Source of the DNA: Klebsiella aerogenes KCTC 2190
Lineage (GTDB): Bacteria; Pseudomonadota; Gammaproteobacteria; Enterobacterales; Enterobacteriaceae
Length of the DNA stretch: 64,000 nt
Direction: 5' to 3'
NCBI RefSeq assembly: GCF_000215745.1
Contig: NC_015663.1
Span: 3,844,001 to 3,908,000 of the forward strand
Shown: positions 30,203 through 37,886 of the stretch, piece by piece
Position numbering within the stretch: the stretch's first letter is position 1
How the letters are laid out: the number at the start of each line of letters is the position of its first letter
Translations under genes and position numbers: made by a program
Notes under the pieces: model-generated
What the model saw: the letters and a program-made list of their open reading frames with translations, nothing else
Databases searched by the model: none
What the model was told of the DNA's origin: nothing

Positions 30203-31573
30203 TTAACGCTGTTCGCCTCGGCTGGCAATAACGTTTTGGTACCAGAAATAACTCTTTTTTCGTTTGCGAGCGCGGTTCTGCTGGTGATCGACGTAGACAA
30301 AGCCATACTGCTTCTGATAGCCGTTGAGCCAGCTTAGCAGGTCAATAAAGGACCATGGGTAAAAACCGCGGACATCCGCACCTAATGCTATTGCCTTTTC
30401 CAGCGCATTAATGTGGCTACTCAGATAGTCAATTCGCGGATCGTCGACTATTTCACCGTCAATAATCGGATCTTTCGCCCCCAAACCATTTTCGGTGATA
30501 TAGATTGGGATATCGCCGTAACGCTCTTTTATCATCATGATGCCGTCGGTTAATCCCTGCGGCCAAATTTCCCAACCCCATTCGGTATAAGTACTTTGCG
30601 GATTGCGGACAAAATAAAATAATCCATCCACGCCGGACTCGCCAACGCCTGGACCATCCTGCGGCGTGGCGGAGACCGTCTCCCGACGATAATAATTCAG
30701 GCCGATAAAATCGCAGCGGTTTTCCTTGAGCAGCGCGTCGTCGCCCGGTGCGAAGCGCGGTACGTTCCACAGCGCCTGAGCCTGTTGAAGCAAAGCGTCT
30801 GGATAGGCACCTTTGAGTACCGGATCGTATAGCCAGTGGGTATGGATAGCATCGGCCAACGCGGTGGCCTCAATGTCCTCGGCGCTTTGCGTCAACGGCG
30901 TATGGGGCTGCAGGACGTTAACGAAACCTATCTGGCCGTTAATGTTCATTTCACGGAAGGTCTTAACGGCCAGCGCGTGGGCGATAAAGACATGGTGACA
31001 AGCCTGGATGGCCCGAGCCGGGTCGCGTACCGCCGGTGGATGGCAGCCATTAATATAACCGTGGCCTATAAATACAATGGTTTCGTTAAAGGTTGCCCAC
31101 AGCTTGACCCTGGAACCGAAGCGCTGATAGCACAGTCGTGCGTATTCGGCGAAGGCTTCCGCTGTGCTCCGAGCCTCCCAACCCCCTTCGTCCTGCAATG
31201 CCTGGGGCAAATCCCAGTGATAAAGGGTGATCATCGGTTCAATATTGTGCGCCAGCAGTTCGTCGATCAGATCGCTGTAAAACTGCACGCCTGGTTCATT
31301 GACTTCACCACGGCCACGAGGCAATAACCGAGGCCAGGAGATAGAAAAGCGGTAGCTTTGTAGCCCCATTTCAGCCATCAGGGCGACATCTTCACGAAAG
31401 CGGTGATAGTGATCGACGGCGATATCGCCATTGGTGCCCTGAAAGGTGGTTCCCGGCTGGTGCGAGTAGATATCCCAAATAGAAGGGCCTTTGCCATCGG
31501 CATCGTGCCCGCCTTCAACCTGGTAGGCGGCCGTTGCTGCCCCCCAGAGAAAATCTTGCGGAAATGCGGCCAT
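30203..31573 (-). CDS. GH1 family, probable 6-phospho-beta-glucosidase
   Basis: 456-residue glycoside hydrolase family 1 barrel. The acid/base Glu is in ATFNETIVF (about residue 165) and the nucleophile Glu in IYITENGLGAKD (about 355). Near the C-terminus LSWLNGYQKQYGF has Ser where plain beta-glucosidases have Glu, plus Lys and Tyr, the set that binds the 6-phosphate; the end RKKSYFWYQNVIAS is also typical of phospho-enzymes. It would cleave PTS-phosphorylated beta-glucosides in the cytoplasm. No PTS gene is adjacent. GGAG precedes the ATG. Not at this place in K-12. Confidence 0.88.
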   Translation of the reverse strand: MAAFPQDFLWGAATAAYQVEGGHDADGKGPSIWDIYSHQPGTTFQGTNGDIAVDHYHRFREDVALMAEMGLQSYRFSISWPRLLPRGRGEVNEPGVQFYSDLIDELLAHNIEPMITLYHWDLPQALQDEGGWEARSTAEAFAEYARLCYQRFGSRVKLWATFNETIVFIGHGYINGCHPPAVRDPARAIQACHHVFIAHALAVKTFREMNINGQIGFVNVLQPHTPLTQSAEDIEATALADAIHTHWLYDPVLKGAYPDALLQQAQALWNVPRFAPGDDALLKENRCDFIGLNYYRRETVSATPQDGPGVGESGVDGLFYFVRNPQSTYTEWGWEIWPQGLTDGIMMIKERYGDIPIYITENGLGAKDPIIDGEIVDDPRIDYLSSHINALEKAIALGADVRGFYPWSFIDLLSWLNGYQKQYGFVYVDHQQNRARKRKKSYFWYQNVIASRGEQR

Positions 31574-31586
31574 CAAAAAAAACTCC

Positions 31587-31600
31587 TTATCAAGTGATAA
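31587..31600 (-). other. Short inverted repeat in the GH1 leader
   Basis: TTATCA/TGATAA with a 2-base centre ends next to the GGAG ribosome site of the GH1 gene. Too short for a firm call. Confidence 0.35.
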
Positions 31601-31604
31601 AGAG

Positions 31605-31634
31605 AGTGTATTGAATGGCGCGACAAATCTGCAA
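31605..31634 (-). promoter_or_regulatory. Candidate promoter of the GH1 gene
   Basis: On the minus strand TTGCAG, an 18-bp spacer and TACACT read as a moderate sigma-70 promoter 32 bp upstream of the GH1 ATG; its -35 lies inside the palindrome. Confidence 0.45.
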
Positions 31635-31662
31635 CCGGTTTCTGAAACCGGTTGCAGATTTG
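31624..31662. promoter_or_regulatory. 39-bp perfect palindrome with two LacI/GalR-type operator cores
   Basis: Every base from 31624 to 31662 pairs about the centre T at 31643, giving two 19-base arms. Each arm holds an AACCGGTT core with central CG, as in LacI/GalR-family operators, 13 bp centre to centre. TGAAACCGGTTGCA (31643-31656) differs at one base from the AscG operator as I remember it (TGAAACCGGTTTCA). It overlaps the proposed -35 of the GH1 gene, so repression by a beta-glucoside regulator encoded elsewhere is the likely role. Confidence 0.75.
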
Positions 31663-31684
31663 CGGCGAGCATCACTCTTTGCCG

Positions 31685-31822
31685 TTATTTCGCCTGTACA
31701 GTGCTGGCCGGAGGCGGGGACTGGTAATCATCAATTTGATGCGCAACCACCAACAGTACAGCCGAAACGCCAAAAACAACCCAGCCAATAAGTTCTACAA
31801 TGCGGGTAAAAACAGTCGTCAT
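31685..31822 (-). CDS. blr: Small membrane protein Blr (divisome-associated)
   Basis: 45-residue single-helix protein (MTTVFTRIVELIGWVVFGVS start; helix about 8-30; tail HQIDDYQSPPPASTVQAK). It resembles E. coli Blr, a 41-residue inner membrane protein that affects beta-lactam susceptibility and interacts with the divisome. Location next to ydgJ matches K-12. Upstream in-frame residues are not part of the family. Confidence 0.8.
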   Translation of the reverse strand: MTTVFTRIVELIGWVVFGVSAVLLVVAHQIDDYQSPPPASTVQAK

Positions 31823-31992
31823 AATTCTAAAGCGGAAAGTTAAAATGGATTGAAATGTTACTAAACCGCGGAAACAACGCAAGTATTACCGCCCGTAGAT
31901 TGCGCAACTGGCGCAAAGATAAACAGCGTGCACGGATAAGCGGAAGATTGCGGTTTATAGTTGAAGTCATGGTTGCGCACGAGGATGAGGTC

Positions 31993-33033
31993 ATGAGTGA
32001 TGCTATACGGGTAGGGCTGATAGGTTATGGTTATGCAAGCAAGACATTTCACGCGCCATTGATTTCCGGTACGCCGGGCATGGCGCTGTCGACCGTAGTC
32101 AGTAGCGATGCGCAGAAAGTGCTGGTGGACTGGCCGGCGACCCAGGTGGCGGCTTCCGCGAATTCGCTATACGCTGACCCTGATATCGATCTGATTGTTA
32201 TTCCAACTCCCAACGATACTCATTTCCCGCTGGCGCGAGCGGCGCTGGAGGCGGGCAAACATGTCATTGTTGACAAACCTTTTACCGTGACACTGTCACA
32301 GGCGCGTGAGTTGGATGCTATCGCCAGAAGCCGCGGGCGGCTGTTATCGGTGTTCCATAATCGCCGTTGGGATAGCGATTTTCTCACGCTGAAGGCCTTG
32401 ATTGCCGCAGGGGATTTGGGGGAGGTCAGTTATTTTGAATCACATTTCGATCGTTTTCGCCCGCAGGTTCGTGACCGCTGGCGTGAGCAGGGCGGCCCTG
32501 GCAGCGGTATCTGGTATGACTTAGGCCCCCATCTGCTGGATCAGGCGGTCAACCTGTTTGGCCTACCGGTAAGTATTGCCGTCGATCTGGCGCAGCAGCG
32601 CCCCGGTGCGCAGGCGACGGATTATTTCCACGCGGTGTTAGTTTATCCGCAACGGAGAGTGATTTTGCACAGTACGCTGCTGGCGGCGGCGGAAACGGCG
32701 CGTTATATCGTCCATGGTTCACGAGGAAGCTATGTAAAATACGGTCTCGATCCGCAGGAAGAGCGATTGAAAAGCGGCGAGCGACTGCCGCAGGAGGATT
32801 GGGGCTACGATATGCGCGACGGCATATTGACCCGCGTTGAAGGCGAGGAGCGCGTCGAGGAATCCTGGCTAACGCTGCCCGGGAACTATCCCGCTTATTA
32901 TGCGGCGATCCGCGATGCGCTCAACGGCAGCGGGGAAAATCCGGTACCTGCAAGCCAGGCGATTCAGATTATGGAGCTGATTGAATTAGGGATTGAATCG
33001 GCACGGCACCGGGCGGCGCTGTGCCTGTTTTAA
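31993..33033 (+). CDS. ydgJ: Gfo/Idh/MocA-family oxidoreductase YdgJ
   Basis: 346-residue NAD(P)-dependent dehydrogenase-like protein. The Rossmann motif is RVGLIGYGYASKTFH, and the family signature AGKHVIVDKPFTVT carries the catalytic-type Lys. FHNRRWDSDF and GGPGSGIWYDLGPHLLDQAV follow in the C-terminal domain. The substrate is unknown. GAGG precedes the ATG giving MSDAIRVGLIG; the longer upstream frame is not homologous. Confidence 0.93.
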   Translation: MSDAIRVGLIGYGYASKTFHAPLISGTPGMALSTVVSSDAQKVLVDWPATQVAASANSLYADPDIDLIVIPTPNDTHFPLARAALEAGKHVIVDKPFTVTLSQARELDAIARSRGRLLSVFHNRRWDSDFLTLKALIAAGDLGEVSYFESHFDRFRPQVRDRWREQGGPGSGIWYDLGPHLLDQAVNLFGLPVSIAVDLAQQRPGAQATDYFHAVLVYPQRRVILHSTLLAAAETARYIVHGSRGSYVKYGLDPQEERLKSGERLPQEDWGYDMRDGILTRVEGEERVEESWLTLPGNYPAYYAAIRDALNGSGENPVPASQAIQIMELIELGIESARHRAALCLF

Positions 33034-33038
33034 CGCAT

Positions 33039-33064
33039 GCTCCGCCTGCGCGGCGGAGCTTTGG
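33039..33064. terminator. Terminator between convergent ydgJ and add
   Basis: A perfect 8-bp stem (GCTCCGCC arm, TGCGC loop), then TTTGGCTTAATT on the plus strand, five bases after the ydgJ stop. Confidence 0.7.
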
Positions 33065-33065
33065 C

Positions 33066-34070
33066 TTAATTAGCCTGCAGCACGCGTTGGATCAGCGCCT
33101 CTTTTTCCTGACGGCTGAGGAATGCCAGTTCCAGACCGTTAATTTGCGCCTGACGGATCTGCTCACGGCTGAGGCCCGCCGCCGGTGCGGCGACATTGTA
33201 CTCGTGAATAATATCCACCCCCTGTACCGCCGGATCATCGGTGTTAATGCAGGCCAGCACGCCGTGATCGAGGAAGGTCTTCAGCGGGTGCTGCGCCAGT
33301 GAGGAGACGGTACTGGTCTGGATGTTCGACGTCAGGCAGGATTCAATGCCAATACGTTCAGCGGCGAGGAAGTCCATTAACTTCGGATCCTGCACGGCTT
33401 TCACCCCGTGACCGATGCGTTCGGCGCCCAGTTCACGAATGGCCTGCCAGATACTTTCCGGCCCGGCGGCTTCACCAGCGTGGACGGTGATACGCCAACC
33501 CGCGTCACGCGCGCGACGGAAATGATCCATAAACAGCGCGCCGGGGAATCCCAGCTCGTCGCCCGCCAGATCCAGCGCGGTGATCCCATCGCGATGGGCC
33601 AGCAGGGCGTCGAGTTCCTCTTCACAGGCCGCTTCGCCGAAGGTGCGGCTCATGATGCCAATCAGACGCGCTTCGACGCCGAAATCACGGCAGCCCTCGC
33701 GTACCCCGGCAATCACCGCTTCGACGACGCCAGCGACCGGTAATTGATGGGTCATCGCCATATAACGCGGAGAAAAACGCAGTTCAACGTAGTGCAGGCC
33801 GTTGCGCGCGGCGTCTTCAACGTTTTCCCAGGCAACACGGCGGCAGGCTTCCAGAGAAGCCAGCACCTTCACGCCCCAATCAAGTTTCGCCAGGAAGCTA
33901 ACCAGGTCTGGTTCATTGCTGGTGACCTGCACATGCGGACGCAGCGTTTCAAGGGTATCTGCCGGGAGAGTAATATTGAACTGGCGGCCAAGATCGAGAA
34001 TGGTTTGGGCACGGATGTTGCCGTCAAGATGGCGGTGAATGTCTGTTAAAGGCAAAGCTGAATCAATCAT
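33066..34070 (-). CDS. add: Adenosine deaminase
   Basis: Zinc amidohydrolase converting adenosine to inosine in purine salvage. 334 residues. Metal and catalytic motifs: [11 protein letters not shown] (two His), [11 protein letters not shown] (His, Glu), ERIGHGV (His), [10 protein letters not shown] (two Asp). The start [12 protein letters not shown] matches E. coli and has TGAGTG upstream; an ATG four codons earlier has no ribosome site. In K-12 malY lies directly upstream; here an extra block intervenes. Confidence 0.96.
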   Translation of the reverse strand: MIDSALPLTDIHRHLDGNIRAQTILDLGRQFNITLPADTLETLRPHVQVTSNEPDLVSFLAKLDWGVKVLASLEACRRVAWENVEDAARNGLHYVELRFSPRYMAMTHQLPVAGVVEAVIAGVREGCRDFGVEARLIGIMSRTFGEAACEEELDALLAHRDGITALDLAGDELGFPGALFMDHFRRARDAGWRITVHAGEAAGPESIWQAIRELGAERIGHGVKAVQDPKLMDFLAAERIGIESCLTSNIQTSTVSSLAQHPLKTFLDHGVLACINTDDPAVQGVDIIHEYNVAAPAAGLSREQIRQAQINGLELAFLSRQEKEALIQRVLQAN

Positions 34071-34307
34071 GGTCGCACTCATTTTTTAGTTGAAGTGCAC
34101 GATATTATACATCAGTAGCGTAACCGTTTAAAAGTACGGAAAAAATCCTATGGATACAGGGAGATGGCTGGTGCAAAGTCTGTTTTTGCGCAAATAGAAA
34201 GCCATTTCCCTTTTTTGTTGCGCAAATTGAGGTGTTGAGCGGCCCCAAGCGTAAACTAACTTCCGGGCCGTCTGAATATCTGGATGAGCGTTTAATAATT
34301 TCTGCGA

Positions 34308-34703
34308 TTAAAAGGGGAGAATCATATTTTCCATATGCAATAACGTATTGTCTTTTGACCAGTAGTGTCGCGTTTTTTCATTGAGATCAACCACCCACTT
34401 GAATACCCCGGCATTTGCCAGTTCGGCGCAATAGTTATCAAAAGTGGTAATACCGCTAAAGTGGCGCCGGGCGGCATCTCGGGTGAGCGCTCTGCAGGAC
34501 TGGGAATTAACCCGCAACAACTTTCTGTTGCTTTTCAGGGAAACGAAAGTATCTGATGACATAACAAAATTCACATTCCCTGTAGCGACAAAATAGATGT
34601 AATAAGAGACATTGTTCTCCAGAAGTACTTCAGTAAATGAAATAAAATCCGCATCAGTGCGTACTCGCTCAAAAATGGTTCTGAGCAAATCCAGAAGCTC
34701 CAT
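34308..34703 (-). CDS. DUF1398 family protein (YbcV/YdfO-like)
   Basis: 131-residue protein of unknown function. Family-like features: N-terminal IFERVRTDADFISFTEVL, the core NNVSYYIYFVATGNVNFV, FDNYCAELANAGVFKWVVDL and a C-terminal KDNTLLHMENM. The related E. coli genes ybcV and ydfO lie in cryptic prophages, which hints at mobile origin. It is flanked by AT-rich DNA and lies at the edge of the accessory block after add. No signal peptide or membrane helix. Confidence 0.7.
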   Translation of the reverse strand: MELLDLLRTIFERVRTDADFISFTEVLLENNVSYYIYFVATGNVNFVMSSDTFVSLKSNRKLLRVNSQSCRALTRDAARRHFSGITTFDNYCAELANAGVFKWVVDLNEKTRHYWSKDNTLLHMENMILPF

Positions 34704-35048
34704 GATTTTCCTTGTGGGTCGTGTGTGCGTGCGAAACGGCTTCCTATACAGCTGATGTATACGAAACGTTCACTTATCTATTTATTATAATGCTAATAAT
34801 ATAATCTTAATTTTAATGTGTGTAATGGTATTGGAACAGTGTTTCAAGTGTTACAAAGTATTGCTTTAGCGCAAGAAATCAGCAGTTCCACTGGCGGGTG
34901 AGTATAAGCAGCGTGGCGACTTATCAATAGCGTTTCGCTATTAGTCATAGTGAATCAGTATTTAATCTTAGAAAGATGCTTTTATATAGTGTCCCGGACT
35001 GACATTCCTGCCATCGTTAGCAGGCTATATTAAAAGGACGCCGGGAAA
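34704..35048. other. AT-rich intergenic region
   Basis: About 345 bp, markedly AT-rich around 34770-34830, between two divergent genes; it should hold their promoters. No ORF, MetJ-type AGACGTCT box or other site is recognised. Confidence 0.5.
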
Positions 35049-35864
35049 ATGGCTTTTTCACTTAAAGGTTTAACTCATTCATTGGCCCTCGTTAGCGCGT
35101 TGCTGCTAGCGGGCTGTGGGCCAAAAGATCAGGATCCTAATCATATTAAGGTGGGGATTAGCGCGGGTATCGATCAGCAAGTCTGGGCGGTGGTGCAAAA
35201 AGTCGCTAAACAGAAATATAACCTTGATGTTGAAGTGGTGACTTTTAATGATTTCGTTCTGCCCAATGAGGCGCTGAATAATGGCGATCTCGATATCAAT
35301 GCTTTCCAGCATAAACCCTATCTTGATAAACAGATCCAGGAGCGCGGCTATAAGCTGATAGATGTTGGTACTACTTTTGTCTATCCGATTGCCGCTTATT
35401 CAAAGAAAATCACCGCCATTTCACAGCTTCCGGACGGCGCCCAGGTAGCGGTGCCTAATGACCCAACCAACCTTGGGCGTTCTCTGTTATTGCTGGAGCA
35501 GCAGGGGCTGATCACTCTGAAAGAGGGGGTTGGCCTGCTGCCAACCGCGCTGGATATCGTGAATAACCCGAAGAAGCTGAAAATCGTCGAGATTGAAGCA
35601 CCGCAGCTGACCCGTGCGCTGGATGATAAACAGGTGACCATGGCTATCATAAATACCACGTTCTCCAGCCAGATTGGCCTGTCGCCGACGCGCAATGGTC
35701 TGTTCATCGAGGATAAAAATTCGCCGTACGTCAATATTTTCGCCAGCCGCGAAGATAATAAAGACAGCGAAAAAGTGAAGAATCTGGTGAAAGCCTACCA
35801 GACCGACGAAGTCGCCAACGCCGCCGCCGAATTGTATAAAGGCGATGCGGTGAAAGGCTGGTAG
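35049..35864 (+). CDS. MetQ/NlpA-family substrate-binding lipoprotein
   Basis: 271-residue lipoprotein with lipobox LAGC (Cys at residue 23). The mature part has the methionine-binding family pattern: DPNHIKVGISAG, VTFNDFVLPNEALNNGDLD, NAFQHKPYLDKQI, VGTTFVYPIAAYSKKI, VPNDPTNLGRSLLLL and the end GDAVKGW. It is intermediate between MetQ and NlpA of E. coli. No ATPase or permease gene is next to it, so it probably feeds a shared MetNI-type transporter or acts in the membrane like NlpA. GGACGCCGGGAAA precedes the ATG. Confidence 0.9.
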   Translation: MAFSLKGLTHSLALVSALLLAGCGPKDQDPNHIKVGISAGIDQQVWAVVQKVAKQKYNLDVEVVTFNDFVLPNEALNNGDLDINAFQHKPYLDKQIQERGYKLIDVGTTFVYPIAAYSKKITAISQLPDGAQVAVPNDPTNLGRSLLLLEQQGLITLKEGVGLLPTALDIVNNPKKLKIVEIEAPQLTRALDDKQVTMAIINTTFSSQIGLSPTRNGLFIEDKNSPYVNIFASREDNKDSEKVKNLVKAYQTDEVANAAAELYKGDAVKGW

Positions 35865-36293
35865 TTATTCTTCCTTCCCCGTCTGGTGCTGCACATCCAG
35901 CACCTCAGTTAATACGCGCCGCGCATTCGCGGCGCAGTCAATGTCATCCGGCTTCTGTTGTATCTCATGGATAACGTTGACCAGTTGCGCTTTACTGTGC
36001 GCGAGTTTCTGTTCCAGCTTTTCGATATCCGCCACTTTTTGTTGCAGGGTGGTGAGTAGCGTTTGTCGATCCCAGTGATTGAGGTCTGACGGCAACAGGG
36101 ATGATATCTCTTCGAGGCTGAAACCCGCTGCCTGAGCGGTGGTAATTAGCCCCAGCACCACCAGCGTTTCTTCCGGATAGCTGCGATAGCCATTGGCTTT
36201 ACGCTGCACGGTTTTGAGGATCCCCGCGCGCTCGTAATAACGGATCCGCGAAGGCGCCAGGCCTCTGCGTTTTGCCAGAGTTCCGATGTTCAT
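35865..36293 (-). CDS. MerR-family transcriptional regulator
   Basis: 142 residues: winged-helix MerR domain (IGTLAKRRGLAPSRIRYYERAG, wing GYRSYP) at 1-70, a dimerisation coiled coil about 80-112, and a short C-terminal effector part with the only cysteine, C120, in DDIDCAANARR. Divergent from the OYE gene, whose promoter has the MerR architecture, so it most likely senses a compound handled by that enzyme. The effector is unknown; it lacks the metal-site cysteines of CueR or ZntR. Confidence 0.9.
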   Translation of the reverse strand: MNIGTLAKRRGLAPSRIRYYERAGILKTVQRKANGYRSYPEETLVVLGLITTAQAAGFSLEEISSLLPSDLNHWDRQTLLTTLQQKVADIEKLEQKLAHSKAQLVNVIHEIQQKPDDIDCAANARRVLTEVLDVQHQTGKEE

Positions 36294-36313
36294 TTTTATT
36301 CCTCATAAGCTGC

Positions 36314-36344
36314 TTGACCTTAAACTTAACTTTAAGGTTATGGT
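36314..36344 (+). promoter_or_regulatory. MerR-type promoter with 19-bp spacer and dyad operator
   Basis: -35 TTGACC (36314-36319), exactly 19 bp spacer, -10 TATGGT (36339-36344), with the perfect inverted repeat ACCTTAAA/TTTAAGGT (36317-36338) filling the spacer. This is the standard layout of promoters activated by DNA untwisting by MerR-family proteins. It points to the OYE gene 30 bp downstream. Confidence 0.82.
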
Positions 36345-36373
36345 TTGTCCAGTTCACTGACTGGAGCCCTGAC

Positions 36374-37588
36374 ATGACCCTTTTTACCCCTCTGCGACTG
36401 GCCTCTGGCGTGGTCATTAACAACCGCATCGCTAAAGCGGCGATGGAAGAAAATATGGCCGATGCCAATCATGCGCCGTCAACGGAATTACTCACCCTTT
36501 ATCAGGCCTGGGCGCAGGGCGGCGCCGGGGTGATTATTACCGGTAATGTGATGGTGGACGCCCGGGCGATGACCGGCCCGGCAGGCGTTGTGCTGGAAGA
36601 TGAACAGCATCTGGATAAGTTCCGCGCCTGGTCGCAGGCGGCGTGCTCGAAGGGCGCACAGGTGTGGATGCAGATAAACCATCCTGGACGGCAGATGCCT
36701 GGTGGCCTTGGGCAGGAGACGCTGGCCCCTTCGGCGCTGGCGCTGGATCTTGGCTCGCAGTCTTCACGCTTTCGCCTGCCGCGGGCGATGGATGATAAAG
36801 ATATAGCCGACGTGACACGACGGTTCATCACCACTTCCCGGTTAGCGGAGCGCGCCGGATTTCACGGCGTCGAAATCCATGCCGCCCACGGCTATTTGCT
36901 GAGCCAGTTCCTCTCGCCGCTCAGTAACCAGCGCACCGATCGGTATGGCGGGAGCATTGAAAATCGCGCCCGTTTACTGCTGGATATTGTGCGCGGCGTT
37001 CGCGAGACGGTGGCGGCGGATTTTACCGTGGTGGTTAAACTCAATTCAGCGGATTTCCAGCGCGGCGGCTTTTCGATTAACGATGCCAGGACGGTGGTGC
37101 AGCTGCTGGCGGAAAGCGGCGTCGATCTGGTCGAACTTTCCGGCGGCAGCTACGAAGCGCCGGCGATGATGGGCGCCATGCGCGATGAACGGACGCTGGC
37201 GCGGGAAGCCTATTTCTTGCAGTTTGCCGAGCAAATTGCCGACGTCGCGACGATTCCTTTAATGGTTACCGGCGGCGTGCGGCGGCGTGAAGTGGCGGAG
37301 AGGGTAGTGAATAGCGGGATTGCGTTGGTGGGCATCGCTACGGCAATGGCGATAGTCCCCGGTTTACCGCAGTACTGGCGTGAGGGGGAGTACGATGCGC
37401 CACTGCTGCGTCAGGGTAACTGGAAGAACAAGGCCATTGCCGCCACCGCGCATATGGCGGCGGTGAAATATCAGCTGCAGCGGCTAAGCCGCCACCGCGC
37501 GGCGCGGCCGCCACCGCGCGGCGCGGCCGCAGGTCTCGCCGCTGTGGGCGTTGCTGACGGCGCAACTGACGGCGAAACGGCAGGCTAA
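36374..37588 (+). CDS. OYE-family flavin oxidoreductase with frameshifted C-terminus
   Basis: 404-residue NADH:flavin oxidoreductase-type TIM barrel. OYE motifs are present: FTPLRLASGVVINNRI, QINHPGRQMPGGLG, EIHAAHGYLLSQFLSPLSNQ, RTDRYGGSIENRARL, VKLNSADFQRGGF and VTGGVRRREVAERVV. Unlike NemA it has QINHPGRQ, nearer enoate/NADH-oxidase subfamilies. From residue 379 the tail is low-complexity Pro/Ala/Gly. A perfect 19-bp tandem duplication at 37488-37525 shifts the frame; removing one copy restores a tail ending KRYRRWMAGK with stop at 37617-37619 (408 residues). The barrel is intact, so activity may be kept. Confidence 0.85.
   Translation: MTLFTPLRLASGVVINNRIAKAAMEENMADANHAPSTELLTLYQAWAQGGAGVIITGNVMVDARAMTGPAGVVLEDEQHLDKFRAWSQAACSKGAQVWMQINHPGRQMPGGLGQETLAPSALALDLGSQSSRFRLPRAMDDKDIADVTRRFITTSRLAERAGFHGVEIHAAHGYLLSQFLSPLSNQRTDRYGGSIENRARLLLDIVRGVRETVAADFTVVVKLNSADFQRGGFSINDARTVVQLLAESGVDLVELSGGSYEAPAMMGAMRDERTLAREAYFLQFAEQIADVATIPLMVTGGVRRREVAERVVNSGIALVGIATAMAIVPGLPQYWREGEYDAPLLRQGNWKNKAIAATAHMAAVKYQLQRLSRHRAARPPPRGAAAGLAAVGVADGATDGETAG
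37488..37525 (+). repeat. 19-bp perfect tandem duplication
   Basis: GCCGCCACCGCGCGGCGCG occurs twice head to tail, with five bases of a third copy following. As 19 is not a multiple of 3 it changes the frame of the OYE gene. Confidence 0.95.
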
Positions 37589-37624
37589 ACGTTATCGGCG
37601 CTGGATGGCGGGCAAGTAATGACA

Positions 37625-37644
37625 GCCGGTAGCGTGCTACCGGC
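37625..37644. other. Hairpin between the OYE gene and yedF
   Basis: A perfect 9-bp stem (GCCGGTAGC arm) with a GT centre and no T run, between convergent genes; possible weak terminator. Confidence 0.5.
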
Positions 37645-37652
37645 CCTTCGCG

Positions 37653-37886
37653 TCATTTTTGAATCAGATAGCGGATCGTCGGCCCGTCCTGCTGAATATC
37701 CAGCACGGTATAGCCGTGATTTTTAGCATCGTGCGGGATGTTGTTGATGGACTGCGGGCAGTCGCTCACCACTTCAAGAATTTCCCCTTTTTTGAGTGCC
37801 GGCATCGCTTCGAGCGTGGCCACAGCTGGATAGGGGCAAGGTTCACCAACCATATCGAGGCGGTAATCAGGAACGAACTCTTTCAT
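37653..37886 (-). CDS. yedF: TusA-like sulfur carrier YedF
   Basis: 77-residue SirA/TusA-fold protein. The CPxP motif GEPCPYPAV carries the conserved sulfur/selenium-carrying cysteine, and ILEVVSDCPQSINNIP follows. Near-identical to E. coli YedF. Overlaps yedE by four bases, so the pair is translated together. Roles in sulfur or selenium transfer are proposed for the family but not settled. Confidence 0.94.
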   Translation of the reverse strand: MKEFVPDYRLDMVGEPCPYPAVATLEAMPALKKGEILEVVSDCPQSINNIPHDAKNHGYTVLDIQQDGPTIRYLIQK

